From Hemicordylus capensis (lineage: Eukaryota; Chordata; Lepidosauria; Squamata; Cordylidae): 64,000 nucleotides of DNA. Position numbers and translations under genes: made by a program. The stretch covers positions 109,778,834-109,842,833 of the forward strand of contig NC_069660.1 in the NCBI RefSeq assembly GCF_027244095.1, in the 5' to 3' direction. Positions 45,488-56,068 of the stretch are shown in pieces. Every line of letters starts with the position of its first letter. Position 1 is the stretch's first letter. Under the pieces are notes generated by a model, which ran no database searches, was not told the origin of the DNA, and was given only the letters and a program-made list of their open reading frames with translations.

Positions 45488-47539
45488 TCATCTTTTTTCT
45501 AAACTAAATAGCCCCAGGTGTTGTAGCCTAGCCTCATAAGAAAGGTGCTCTAGGCCCTTGATCATCTTGGTTGCCCTCTTCTGCACCTTTTCCAGTTCTA
45601 TAATGTCCTTTTTTAGATGTGGTGACCAGAACTGTACGCAGTACTCCAGGTGTAGCCACACCATAGTTTTGTATAAGGGCATTATAATATTAGCTGTTTT
45701 ATTTTCAGTCCCCTTCCTAATGATCTCTAGCATGGAACTGGCCTTTTTTACAGCTGCCGCACATTGAGTGGACACTTTCAATGAGCTGTCCACCACAACC
45801 CCAAGATCCCTCTCCTGGTCAGTCACCGACAGCTCAAATCCCATCAGCATATACTTGAAGTTGGGGTTCTTCGTCCCAATGTGCATCATTTTACACTTGC
45901 CAACACTGAACCGCATTTGCCACTTTGTCACCCACTCACCCAGTTTGGAGAGATCCTTTTGGAGCTCTTCACAATCAGTTATGGATTTCACTACCTGAAA
46001 GAGTTTAGTATCATCTGAAAATTTGGTCACCTTGCTGCTTACCCCTACTTCTAGATCATTTATGAATAAATTAAAAAGCACTGGTCCCAGTACAGATCCC
46101 TGGGGGACCCCAATTCTTACTTCCCTCCACTGTGAAAGCTCTCCATTTATACCAACCCTCTGTTTCCTGTCTTTCAAACAGTTAGCAATCCACACATGTA
46201 CTTGTCCCCTTATCCCATGACCGCTAAGTTTCCTCAGGAGTCGTTGATGAGGAACTTTGTCAAAAGCTTTTTGGAAGTCCAGGTATACTATGTCAACTGG
46301 ATCACCTTGATCCACACACTTGTTGACACTCTCAAAGAACTCCAAAAGTTTGGTGAGGCAAGATTTACCTTTGTGGAACCCATGCTGGTTCACTCCCAGC
46401 AGGGCCTGTTCTTCTATGTGCTTTACAATTTTATCCTTGAGGATGCTTTCCATCAATTTGCCTGGAACGGATGTTAAGCTAACCGGCCTGTAATTTCCCA
46501 GATCACCCCTGGATCTCTTCTTGAAAATTGGTGTTAAATTTGCTACTCTCCAATCATCTGGTACAGAAACTGATTGCAGTGTTAAGTGATATATTTTAGC
46601 AAGGAGGTCAACAATTTCACATTTGAGTTCTTTGAGGACTCTTGGATGGATGCCATCTGGCCCTGGTGATTTGTTAGTTTTCAGTTTTTCCAGACAATTT
46701 AGAACATCATCTCTTGTCACTTCTATCTGGCTCAGTTCTTTAGCCCCCATCCCTGAAAAGCCTGGTTCAGGAACAGGTATATGCTCAGTATCCTCTGCTG
46801 TCAAGACGGGCGCAAATAACTCATTTAGCTTCTCTGCAACCTCCATATCCTCCTTAATAATCCATTTCACTCCCTCAGTGTCTAATGGTCCAACTGCCTC
46901 CCTGGCTGGTTTCATGCTTCTGATGTATTTAAAGAAGTTTTTCTTATTCCCCTTGATGCTTTCAGCTAAATGCTCCTCAAACTCTCTTTTTGCTTCTCTT
47001 ATTGTTGCCTTGCATTTCTTTTGCCAGAGTTTGTGTTCCTCTCTGTTCTCTTCATTTGGACAGGCCTTCCAATTTCGGAAGGAAGTCTTCTTCCCTTTTA
47101 TGGCTTCCTTGACAGTACCCGTTAACCATGCTGGCATCTTCCTGGACTTAGTGGTACCTTTCCTCCTTTTGGGTATACAATCTAACTGGGCTTCTAGTAC
47201 TGTGGTTGTGGAGGACTCCAGTCCACCCAGGTTTTCTAGCTTGTTAGATTCTATGCCTTCTTTAACATACAGTGCTACTCCACCTCCAAGGTGGCCCTCC
47301 CTGTCCTTTCTATAGAGTTTATATCCAGGGATAACAGTGTCCCACTGGTTCTCACTGTTCCACCATGTTTCTGTTATGCCCACTATATCTATTTCTGCAT
47401 TAGCCACCAAGCACTCCAGCTCACCCATTTTGGCTTGGAGGCTTCTGGCATTGGCATATAAGCACCTATAAGCTGAATCTGTCATCTGATGCACGCTATC
47501 TTTCTTTTGACTTTTTGACCAGCTGGCACAGTCTCCCAT
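45488..47539 (-). CDS. CR1 ORF2 polyprotein remnant, endonuclease internally deleted, RT present
   Basis: 683 codons are open from MGDCASWSKS. The apurinic-type endonuclease start is present (YANARSLQAKMGELE near residue 29; ITETWW 55-60; GGGVALY 85-91), but after EAQLD near 119 it jumps to a region normally following the endonuclease (KMPAWLTGTVKEAIKGKK), so the GDFN and HxxD parts are missing. The reverse transcriptase has NKSPGPDGIHP (289-299), YLDFQKAFDKVPH (419-431), GVPQGSVLGPVLFN (477-490) and KFSDDTKLF (506-514), where CR1 normally has FADD. A stop ends it after LFSLEKR; the usual C-terminal remainder (RGHPMKLIVRKS, NLWNYLPQDVV) follows in another frame at 45229-45450. Full CR1 ORF2 proteins are clearly longer. 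It cannot make a complete enzyme. Confidence 0.85.
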   Translation of the reverse strand: MGDCASWSKSQKKDSVHQMTDSAYRCLYANARSLQAKMGELECLVANAEIDIVGITETWWNSENQWDTVIPGYKLYRKDREGHLGGGVALYVKEGIESNKLENLGGLESSTTTVLEAQLDCIPKRRKGTTKSRKMPAWLTGTVKEAIKGKKTSFRNWKACPNEENREEHKLWQKKCKATIREAKREFEEHLAESIKGNKKNFFKYIRSMKPAREAVGPLDTEGVKWIIKEDMEVAEKLNELFAPVLTAEDTEHIPVPEPGFSGMGAKELSQIEVTRDDVLNCLEKLKTNKSPGPDGIHPRVLKELKCEIVDLLAKIYHLTLQSVSVPDDWRVANLTPIFKKRSRGDLGNYRPVSLTSVPGKLMESILKDKIVKHIEEQALLGVNQHGFHKGKSCLTKLLEFFESVNKCVDQGDPVDIVYLDFQKAFDKVPHQRLLRKLSGHGIRGQVHVWIANCLKDRKQRVGINGELSQWREVRIGVPQGSVLGPVLFNLFINDLEVGVSSKVTKFSDDTKLFQVVKSITDCEELQKDLSKLGEWVTKWQMRFSVGKCKMMHIGTKNPNFKYMLMGFELSVTDQERDLGVVVDSSLKVSTQCAAAVKKASSMLEIIRKGTENKTANIIMPLYKTMVWLHLEYCVQFWSPHLKKDIIELEKVQKRATKMIKGLEHLSYEARLQHLGLFSLEKR

Positions 47540-47592
47540 CTGCTCTTTATGCGGTACTGCTCTGTCCCCTTCTGTTTTATCTCAATCCTTTG

Positions 47593-47839
47593 CAGGGTGG
47601 ATTTGATTTAAATCAAACTAGCAGGGTGGATAAAAATAAAAAAAATCTGATTTAAATCCAAAAAATCCGATTTAAATCCAAAAAATCCGATTTAAATAAA
47701 AAAAATCTGATTTTTTTGATTTAAATCGGATTTTTTGATTTAAATTTGATTTTTTTTATTTTTATCCACCCTGCTAGTGATTTAAATTGTGATTTAAATC
47801 GTGATTTAAATCAGTTTGATTTAAATCAAATCCACCCTG
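47593..47839. mobile_element. Palindromic hAT-type MITE (GATTTAAATC), between CR1 ORF1 and ORF2
   Basis: Ends CAGGGTGGATTTGATTTAA and TTAAATCAAATCCACCCTG are perfect inverses, and a second inverted pair (cagggtggataaaaataaa/tttatttttatccaccctg) lies inside. The middle is repeated gatttaaatc. Perfect 8-bp duplication atcctttg at 47585-47592 and 47840-47847. It is inserted in a spacer and breaks neither frame. Confidence 0.9.
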
Positions 47840-47920
47840 ATCCTTTGTACCCTCGCACTTTAAAGGATGGCTTTTGCCGAATGGGAAACTGCCCAGCTCC
47901 CATCGGCTGTTCCCCAGGCA

Positions 47921-48823
47921 TCATTTTAAAAGCTGTTCTGCAACCTTTTTGATTTTAAGCGCCAGCAGTCTGGTTCCATCTTGGTTCAAGTGCAGCCCAT
48001 CCATTTTGTACAGGCCTTGCTTACCCCCAAATGTATCCCAGTGCCTAACAAATCTAAACCCCTGATCCTGGCACCAACGTCTCATCCACGCATTGAAACC
48101 CCTCAGCTCTGCCTGTCTCACTGTACCTGTGCATGGAACAGGTAGCATTTCTGAGAATGCTACCTTGTGGGTCCTGGATTTCAATATGTTACCCATCAGC
48201 CTAAATTTGGCTTCCAGGACCTTCTGACTACATTTCCTCACATCGTTGGTGCTGACATGAACCACGACAGCTGTTTCCTCCGCAGCACTGCCTAAGAGCC
48301 TATCTAGACGCTGCATGATGTCTGCAACCTTCACACCAGGCAGGCAAGTCACCGTGTGGTCAACACGCGGGTCACAAACCCATCTCTCTATACCTCTAAT
48401 GATCGAATCACCCACTACAAGGAGGCCCCCACCCCCCAGAGGAGTATCCCCTGTGCGAGAGGATATGGGCTTATCATCCATGGAAGAGGTCCCTTCTAGA
48501 GGAGCATTTCTCTCTTCCTCAGAGCAATGTCCTCCTTGCCTGAGACCCTCATTCTCCTTGTCAGCAGAGGAGCTATCAGCCCTGGAGTGGGATGTCTCTA
48601 TCACGTCCCTGAAGGTCTTGTCCACATGCCTCTCTGTATCTCTGAGCTTCTCCAGATCTGTCACCTTGGTCTCAAGGGAAAGAACTTGCTCCCTGAGAGC
48701 CAGGAGCTCCTTGCACCGAGCACACAACCATGACTTCTGACCATGGGGCAAACAGTCATACATGTGGCACTCTGTGTAATACACTGGGAAGTGCCCCCTC
48801 CCCTGCCGGACTTCTATCTGCAT
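47921..48823 (-). CDS. CR1 ORF1 protein with esterase-type domain
   Basis: 300 codons are open. The N-terminal part has a cysteine cluster (YDCLPHGQKSWLCARCKE, residues 22-39), then a short coiled coil (LALREQVLSLETKVTDLEKL, 41-60) and an acidic, serine-rich linker. From about residue 133 it has the hallmarks of an SGNH-type esterase: GDS (138-140), STND (191-194) in place of the usual GxND, and DGLHL (275-279) supplying Asp and His. Vertebrate CR1 ORF1 proteins are known to carry such an esterase domain; its role in retrotransposition is not settled. No stop or shift interrupts it, although the nearby ORF2 is disabled. The start was taken at the first Met of the open frame. Confidence 0.85.
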   Translation of the reverse strand: MQIEVRQGRGHFPVYYTECHMYDCLPHGQKSWLCARCKELLALREQVLSLETKVTDLEKLRDTERHVDKTFRDVIETSHSRADSSSADKENEGLRQGGHCSEEERNAPLEGTSSMDDKPISSRTGDTPLGGGGLLVVGDSIIRGIERWVCDPRVDHTVTCLPGVKVADIMQRLDRLLGSAAEETAVVVHVSTNDVRKCSQKVLEAKFRLMGNILKSRTHKVAFSEMLPVPCTGTVRQAELRGFNAWMRRWCQDQGFRFVRHWDTFGGKQGLYKMDGLHLNQDGTRLLALKIKKVAEQLLK

Positions 48824-49590
48824 ACTGTTTTTGTTGGCTGCTTACAGAATTTAGAGACAGCTTATTAGAAGGATAGGACTCAGCTGTAATGGTCAGATAT
48901 TTACTGTCCAAGCAGCCTTTCCCAAGAATATGAGGAAGGGATTTGCACTTACTTTCTCTTCTCCACCAGTCTCCTTGTGATCACCGGGGCTTGTTCCAGG
49001 CTCCCCCGCACACTTCCCGCTAAACTCCTGCAAAACACCTATGTCCTGTTTGCTATTTCTGTTTGCTATGCTCTGTTCGCTGTGCTCTCGGCCCTAAACC
49101 TCTTATGTAGAGAGTAGTCTTCCAACTGACACAGGATGTGAGTCAAAGGAATGTGGGGCCTCCCCCAGCCCTAGCTGACTCCACCCCCTCCAGGCAGGGA
49201 CAATCAACCAACACTGGAGTTAGCTAACCCTTGCAAATTCTAACCCTCGAAGAGACAAACACCGGAGTTAGCTAACCCTTGCAAATTCTAACCCTTGCAG
49301 GGACAAACAACAAACACCGGAGTTACCTAACCCTTGTAAATTCTAACCCTTGCAGGGACCAACATCAAACACTGGAGTTAGCTAACCCTTGCAAATTCTA
49401 ACCCTTGCAATTACAAACACACATAGAGAGACTAGGATTTATCTCTTAAAGAGAAACCAGCCCCTGAAAATCTCCCCTCCTCCTGTTAGTTGGTTTGAAG
49501 GGGGGAAGTGCTAGATGCCTATAAAAGCTTGCTAACCTCCCCAAGATGTGTCTGCTCTTCACAGAGTAGTCTTCCAACTGAAGATCGCCT
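48824..49590 (-). other. Probable 5' region of the CR1 LINE
   Basis: GC-rich stretch upstream of ORF1 containing the tandem repeat below and a 19-20-base motif (gagtagtcttccaactga) present at 49110-49127 and 49564-49581. Whether both belong to the CR1 is not certain. Confidence 0.45.
49215..49418. repeat. Tandem repeat of about 51-55 bp, four copies
   Basis: Unit contains ggagttagctaacccttgca and aattctaacccttgcaggga then caaac. Copies start at about 49220, 49265, 49317 and 49373. The ctaaccc strings resemble telomeric CTAACC, but they are spaced within a longer unit. Confidence 0.8.
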
Positions 49591-50205
49591 CCAATACCTC
49601 AGTAACTAGTCTGTCAAAGCTGAATGTCAGACTGTTACCATTGCTATGAACTATGATTTCATTCAAGAGTAGACTTGTCATGTGCTGCTTTCCAAAATGT
49701 AGTCATCAAGACTCCTCTGACTGGACACAATGCTTTCTTTTGTCAGCATAACACTACAGATTTTGGTCTTGTAGGTAGCTACAAATTGCCCATCACCAGA
49801 AAGCAGGTAGGAGAAAACACCAATAAAGCTTGTCATAGAACATGGGGGACATTTCCAGAAATGTAATATGTTATAATTCCTGGTTAGTGCAGGTCACATC
49901 TGTTGCTGCCATAATGGCATAGGCCTGTGCTTGTATGGTATATTACAAAATTCCCTCAAGCACAAATGGAGCTTCTCATGTGGTTGAGGCTGCTGTTCAA
50001 GAAACACAAACCCAAAGATCTATAGGGCCCAAGAAATTAGTTGTGATTTTGTTTTGATCCAGAACCTTATGTGTTAAACAGATTTTTAAAAAATGGTTGG
50101 AGGTGGTGAATATGCTAAAGAGTTAGCACTGCCATATATAAAAGTCAGAGCTGCCAAGTGTTTAATTATTTGGCTTTTAATTATTTATTTAAGATCCCTC
50201 TTATT
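49591..50205. other. Intron, no clear element
   Basis: A 63-codon plus frame at 49675-49866 has no recognised motif. Nothing else supported. Confidence 0.45.
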
Positions 50206-50206
50206 T

Positions 50207-50306
50207 ATTTATTATTTCTCTGTGTAAACCGCCCTGAGCCATTTTTGGAAGGGCGGTCTAGAAATCGAATCAATCAAACAATTAATTAATTAATTAATTA
50301 ATTAAC
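50207..50306 (+). mobile_element. SINE/L2 3' tail fragment
   Basis: Contains aaaccgccctgagccatttt then tggaagggcggtctagaaat, followed by AATC and (TTAA)n runs. Confidence 0.75.
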
Positions 50307-52145
50307 TGGATCAATTTAAATAAACCTACATAATACCAAAGATTCAAAATAAGCAACTTTTCAATAGGGTTGCCATATCCTAGGATTTTCCAAATCCAAG
50401 CAGTGTGATTTTGTTTTTCAGTTATGGAAATCAAACACATGAATTTTGTCATTTTCTACTGTTCGCTTTGTGTTTTCTTCTGGCACACACCATAAAAATT
50501 GGGGAAAGACCAAGGAAAAGATATGTGACAATTTGCCCATGACAGAAGGAGTGCTCTCTCCCATTTGTTTTGCCTGCCTTTTCTGCGTCCAAGAGCACAA
50601 TGAAGCATGGGGAGAAATATGGCCGTTTCTTATAGTTTCTGTTGCCCCAGAAATACCTGCTTCTGTACTTTTTCCTCAACTGTGAAAGTAGAAATTCTAA
50701 GTATGAGAGATGCTCCATGGTTTATCCTAAATCTTGAACACTTTGCATTTGTATAGAAAAATAAAACACTTTAGCTCAAAGTTGAGCATTAGTTAGAAGA
50801 AAATGTGATAGCTTCTTCATTAGGAGTAGTAGTGTGTAGGATATAATTCTTCATATACACAGGAGTAAGTGATATTAATTTCAATGGCACTTCAAAACAA
50901 AGGCAGTTAATTCAGGTGTTTAAATCAGCCAAATCCATCCTTTCCAGACTACTCAGGCTTATGTAGTTTAGACTGAGTTTAGTCCCTTTGAATGAATTGC
51001 CAACATCCCAGTGACTACCCTGAATACAGTAGAACAGCAATACAAACTCTTTAGACTATTAAGACATTAAGATTACATGCAACACATTTCACAAGCAACA
51101 TATCAATGGCAATTGATGTTGAAACACTTTATTGTACTAAGAAAGTGGTAAACCTTCTCTAACAAAGGTTTTAAAGCATATATCACGGTCATCATGTCTG
51201 GTTTATTTCTACACGCTTGTAAAAATAACCACCGGAGGTGCTTCAGCATGTGGAAGGCAGCATGAAGAAGCCTCATACACCGGATGGATTCCCTGCAGAA
51301 AATAATGGACCAAGTTCAAAATGTCTCTTGAATTCCCACATCTCATTCCCTTGGTCAAGGTCAATATTTTTAGAATGCCACCCTTTGACAGGAAGACATA
51401 ACCTTACTATTTCTAATATAATATAAATTCTAATATAAGCTGCATTTTATGCAGGGACCTGTGGTTTCCTTACCATTATGTCCAAACACATGGAACTCTG
51501 GTCTCATCCATTGAGTGGCTAGAGGTTGCACTCTGGAGACTCCAATTTGAACCCTTAGTTTGTAGGGAGTTTTGCTGTTCAAAACCAAGTGTCCACGGAG
51601 CTTCCATTCTGTCCAAATGCAGTACTGGAGGCTGCATTCGGCCAGACTGGAGTTGAGGGAGGAAGCTCCTGTCTCTCTTCCTCCTATATAGGATGTGTGG
51701 ACTTTCCTTCAAGCAAGAAGGAAGCCCACACAGGCAGTTCCCCCTCCTCCCTATAGTTTTGCTGATTGCAGAGAGGATGCTCTCCCTGTTATCCAAATGC
51801 AGACAGGAGAGAAGGGGGTGGGGAACAGAACTGTGGGTCCATTGGACCCACAGTTCCGTGTGATGTACGCATGTGGGCAGTAGTACCACTAATATATATG
51901 TCCTCTAGGGCAAGGATGAGGAGAAGACAAACCACAGTCCACTAGTGAACTACTGGCCAGTTTCTGATAGTCCATCTAAGTCTATGCTTGACTACAAGGA
52001 CCTTGGTCTGAACTAAAAAGTCACTTCTGAGTGCACTCAGAACCATTTTACATGGATTGATTATGCCTTATCTGTTCATTCTTAGTATGCACAATTTTTG
52101 TAACTTTAACAAACACCTGTGGACCATTGGTGTACACGCACACAA
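50307..52145. other. Intron, mostly unrecognised
   Basis: A strong hairpin lies at 51828-51856 (arms of 13 bases, gaactgtgggtcc and its inverse, 3-base loop). Near 51697 gtgtggactttccttc is inverted with gaaggaagcccacac. These may be remains of a MITE. Confidence 0.4.
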
Positions 52146-52148
52146 AGA

Positions 52149-52385
52149 GAAGAACAGAAGAACAGCCCTGCTGGATCAGGCCCAAGGCCCATCTAGTCCA
52201 GCATCCTGTTTTGCACAGTGGCCCACTAGATGCCACTGGAAGCCACAGGCATGAGTTGAGGGCATGCCCTCTCTCTTGCTGTTACTACCCTGCTACTGGT
52301 ACTCAGAGGTATCCTTTGAGGCTGTAGGTGGCCTATAGCCCTCCGACTAGTAGCCATTGACAGACCTCTCCTCCATGAAGAGAGG
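52149..52385 (-). mobile_element. CR1 LINE 3' end fragment
   Basis: Shares aagaacagccctgctggatc, aggcccaaggcccatctagt and ccagcatcctgttttgcaca with the 3' end at 45030. Octamer-like gttcttct repeats mark the end at about 52149. Confidence 0.85.
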
Positions 52386-52849
52386 TCCCAAAGAGAGATT
52401 GTGCAAGACCAAAGTCGGCCTACCCCTGCTCTAGGGGAAATTTTCATCAGATGTACAGAAAACATGAAGTTATTTTCTGTTAACCTGAAGGCCTAGGAGA
52501 CTAAGAACCTACCCCTGAAAGCCAGGAAAACCCTACTGTGGACTGAGGAATCATATCAAATTCATCCTCCGATCTGGAATCACTTAGAAACGGGATAAAT
52601 TCAAACTCAGCAGGCAGAAGAGAAAAATAAGAGAGTAAAGTCAGTGATCAAGACAAGAAGAAATCAATTTGTGGGGTCAGTAATCTAACCACTTTGACAG
52701 AGGTAAGACTTCCTCCCCCCATTCCCTGGAAAGGCTTTGGTGTATGGAGAAGCATAAAAAGCATGTGTTTGTGTCATGAGCAGCTAAATTACTGGGCATG
52801 CCCACACCACCTTAAATGAGAGCACAAACTAGAGTCCCCTAAGGTATTG
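52386..52849. other. Intron, no clear element
   Basis: No recognised motifs. Confidence 0.5.
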
Positions 52850-55800
52850 TATACTTCGTTCTTTCCCAGATGCCCTAGTAATTTTGGGTGGTGATTTTAA
52901 TGTCCATATTGGTCCAGACAATGAGGCTCTATATGCCAAATATCCTGGATGTGTGTATCAGGAGATAGAATATACCCCTTTAGAGCAGCATATCTCCAGG
53001 GATCTGATTTGTAATTATGCAGGCTCATGACTGATGCAATCTGTTAGCAGGTTGGATATGCTTACACTAAACGGGTCATCGGAAGGTGATTTTTCCAGGG
53101 GAGTGCACCTATGGTGGGGGAGGGGAGCTAGTACGATCAATTATTTTATCTCCAGAATTTTGCTTGATTATATCCTACTTCTGGAAGTTGACTTTAGAGT
53201 AGAAAGTGACAATATGCCCCTGACCCTATGTTTGAGATCCCCGGATTGCAATAATTTAAACTTTAGAGGAACCAACCTGTTTATGCCAACTCTGTTTCTC
53301 GATCTCATGTCAGATGGAACAGTGAGATCGTTAAAGGGCTGAGCGACCTTCTTGAGTCAGAGGAACTGCTGCACCTTAGGTTTAATATCCTAATGGCCGG
53401 TTTGATAAATGAAATTTTGGACAATTATCAAATGTTGATCCGTCAACTGCAGAGCCCCCTCACTACTGAGAGGCAACCAGGTTCTCTATCGTACAACAGA
53501 ACCAGACCATGGTTTGACCATGAGTGTGTACTAGCTAAGAAACGCTAGTTAAAGAACTTAGTCTCTTCAGAGCAGGAGACCTATCATCATCCTCTCAATC
53601 AGTGATGGCCCAGAAAAAAAACAGTATAAAGATCTGATTCGCCATAAGAAAAAACTAGAAATGAAAGAGTCTTGGCAGATGCTGATACAGGCTTCTAGGA
53701 TGAAAAATTCCTCTAGATTTTGGTCACTAGTCAGAGAGAGAATAAGCCCCAGAACAATCCAAGACCATTACCTGATTCTACCTGGTATTTGGGAATCCCA
53801 TTTTCGTGCCCATTTCATGGCTGCCCCAGGCTACCTTTATACTACAGATGATAGGGTGGATTCTTCCATCCTAGAATGGCCCCGTTACTCCTGGGGAGAT
53901 TAATGAACTAGTTGGGCAAGAAAGCTCTGGGAAGGTGCCTGGTGCTGATTATATCCCCACTGAATTCATAAAGTCTAATATGGCTTGGTGGGCCCCAACT
54001 TTAGCATCACTATTCACATCATTCAATCAGACTGTGTGTATCCCTCATGACTGGGCCTAGCTATAACTATCCCAATCTTCAAGAAAGGCAATAAAACCGA
54101 TCCAGCTAATTATAGAGCAATTAGCCTCCTTTCCATAATTGGTAAATTTTATGCCAGACACTTACAGTGGAAACTCCTTGACTGGATTGAGCGAGAACGT
54201 GTACTAGCAGATGAGCAGGCTGGCTTAGAACTGGATGATCCACCTTAGACCAGGGCCTGGTCCTGAGGCATCTAATACACAAGTATAAAAACAAGCCAAA
54301 GGGTGCACTGTTGATTTCTAGGCAGCCTTCCATCATATCTCTTGTAATAGATTATGGGGGAAATTATCAAATTCGTCAACCGACCGAAGGTTACTTCTGC
54401 TACTAAAAAAACTTCATAGGGGCTCTCACCTAAGAGTGTGGTGGAATCCACAGGGTCACTTAACAAACCCCCATTAGAGCAGAAAAAGGGGTCCAGGCGG
54501 GCTGTATATTAGCCCCCCTACTGTTTAACTTCTATATTAATGATATGGTGGACAGACTTTCTAATTTGGAATTTCACTCAACCAAAACTGAGCAGTAGAC
54601 ATTTAGCTATCCTTCCCTATGCAGATGATGCTGTGCTTCTGTCACAATCTCTGGTGGGGATGAGGAAAATGCTGAGAGTTTTGGCTGAAACATGCTCTTC
54701 ATTGGTTACCAGAAGATTAAAATCATAATGTTTGCATAAATGGCAAATTAATGGGGTTGATGTAGTAAAGACACTGCAATATAAATATTTGGGGGTCATC
54801 TTCCAGGCGACAGGTAGCTGGAAAGAGCAAACTAAGGCCATCGTAATAAATGCCCTGAGGTCTACTACAGCAATTTTGAGATTCTTTTTTTGGCAGGGGG
54901 CAGATATTTTCCAGCTGCCATTAAGGTCTTTCAAACTAAGGTAATCTCACTGTTTCTTTATGGCTCACAGATCTGCATATATCGTGACTTTTGTCCACTT
55001 GAAAGGATCCAGTCCAAATTTCTCAGGGCTGTTTTTCCAACCCCCGGTTGTGTGTCAAGCTGTGAGTGGAAGCTGGTTTGTTAAGCTTGGAGTCCTCTGC
55101 CTGGGTTCCTTTTTTGGAGAGATTGTGTCCATGTGGGAATGGTGATGTTGAAACAGTAAAGTCAATACAGGAGTAAACAGCTCCTGTATTGCTCATTTTA
55201 TCGTGATCTGCGTCTTAGACTTATTGCCCCTCTTGTTTTTAGATATCCAAATAATTCTGATGAGTTTTATCTAAACTTATTTCTTTCTGATAAGTATACC
55301 GATGTCTCGCATCTGGTGGCCAAATTCTGTACAGCTGTGATTAAGACCCACACACACTGTGTCGGAGATGGTTAATTCAGACTCTTAATTCGTTTTGTTT
55401 TTATTTTGTTATCTTATTCCATTTTATATTTTATATAATAGTTCTTAATTGTATATTTCATGTGTATGTTTATTTAATGTTTTTGACATTTTGTATTTTA
55501 ACATCTTCCCCAGTTCCCCACCCCACCCCCAAGCCCAACCTTCCCTTCCCCTTTCAGCACTGGTTGGGGGGAGATGAGAAAAGAAAGGAGAGATGGAAAG
55601 AGAAAGAAGGAGAAAGAAAGCGGAAGGGAAGAGAGGGGAGAGGAGGAGGGATACTCACCATTGCACTAGTAGGTGTGGGTAGATCAGAGGGGTTTCTATT
55701 CTAAGAATAGTTTAAGGAAGTTGTCCCGGATTTCTGACCATTTATCCAATTTATTTATTTTAAAGAGGGCCCATTTTCCATGTGCCGCTAGCTCAAGCAG

Positions 55801-56035
55801 GTCCTGCACCCAATCCTCACTCGTAGGGGGTTTGGGAGATTTTAACTGCCTCAGTATCAACCTCTTGGCTACCAGCAAGCTCCACCATAGCCATTGTTTA
55901 GAACTGGATTTTAGTCCCCAATCGGATGGGATATGTTTTTATATATGCATGCACTGTTATCGATATTCACTTTTGGGGACTCTTGTATCAGGATTTGAAC
56001 TGTGTGCTGATCTTTGATCGTAATAAACTGAATTG
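52850..56035 (+). mobile_element. I/Vingi-like LINE, eroded, interrupted near its 3' end
   Basis: The endonuclease is marked by VILGGDFNVHIGPDNEA near 52870-52920 and an IDYF-like motif near 53130. Reverse transcriptase motifs follow: TIPIFKKGNKTDPANYRAI near 54065-54125, a QAGF box near 54220, LLFNFYINDMVDRLSNLEF near 54520 and YADDAVLLSQSLVG at about 54618-54660. The last coding part (NNSDEFYLNLFLSDKYTDVS) lies at 55245-55305. Stops and shifts are frequent. The 3' end gatcgtaataaactgaattg resembles the tails at 30440 and 63105. The clade name is tentative; it is clearly not L2, CR1 or L1 by its motifs. Confidence 0.7.
55500..55890 (-). mobile_element. L1/Tx1-like LINE 3' fragment inserted in the LINE above
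   Basis: A 60-codon minus frame at 55696-55878 reads VAKRLILRQLKSPKPPTSED and WVQDLLELAAHGKWALFKIN, the style of an L1-type C-terminal domain. Below it, 55500-55690 is strongly purine/pyrimidine biased, as in a LINE 3' untranslated region. Edges are approximate. Confidence 0.5.
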
Positions 56036-56053
56036 AATACTGTAGGGGTTCTT

Positions 56054-56068
56054 GAGATGATCTCACTG
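56054..56068. repeat. Target-site duplication of L1, left copy
   Basis: gagatgatctcactg, identical to 57251-57265. Confidence 0.9.

Larger units (their letters stand above)
45019..49590 (-). mobile_element. CR1 LINE, long copy with ORF1, deleted ORF2 and 3' octamer end
   Basis: Read on the minus strand, the order is a possible 5' region with tandem repeats (about 49590-48830), ORF1 (48823-47921), a hAT MITE insertion, ORF2 (47539-45488 and a shifted remainder to about 45230), and a 3' untranslated region ending in two octamers GTTCTTAT at about 45020. CR1 elements end in short octamer repeats instead of poly(A). It lies in an intron in the same orientation as the LRRIQ3-like gene. The relatively open frames make it one of the youngest LINEs here. 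Confidence 0.85.

Noticed and set aside
46623-47315. 230-codon plus-strand frame
   Set aside because: It is the antisense shadow of the CR1 ORF2, which has clear RT motifs on the other strand.
49215-49418. Interstitial telomeric repeat
   Set aside because: ctaaccc strings occur but are part of a 51-55-bp unit and not a (CCCTAA)n run.
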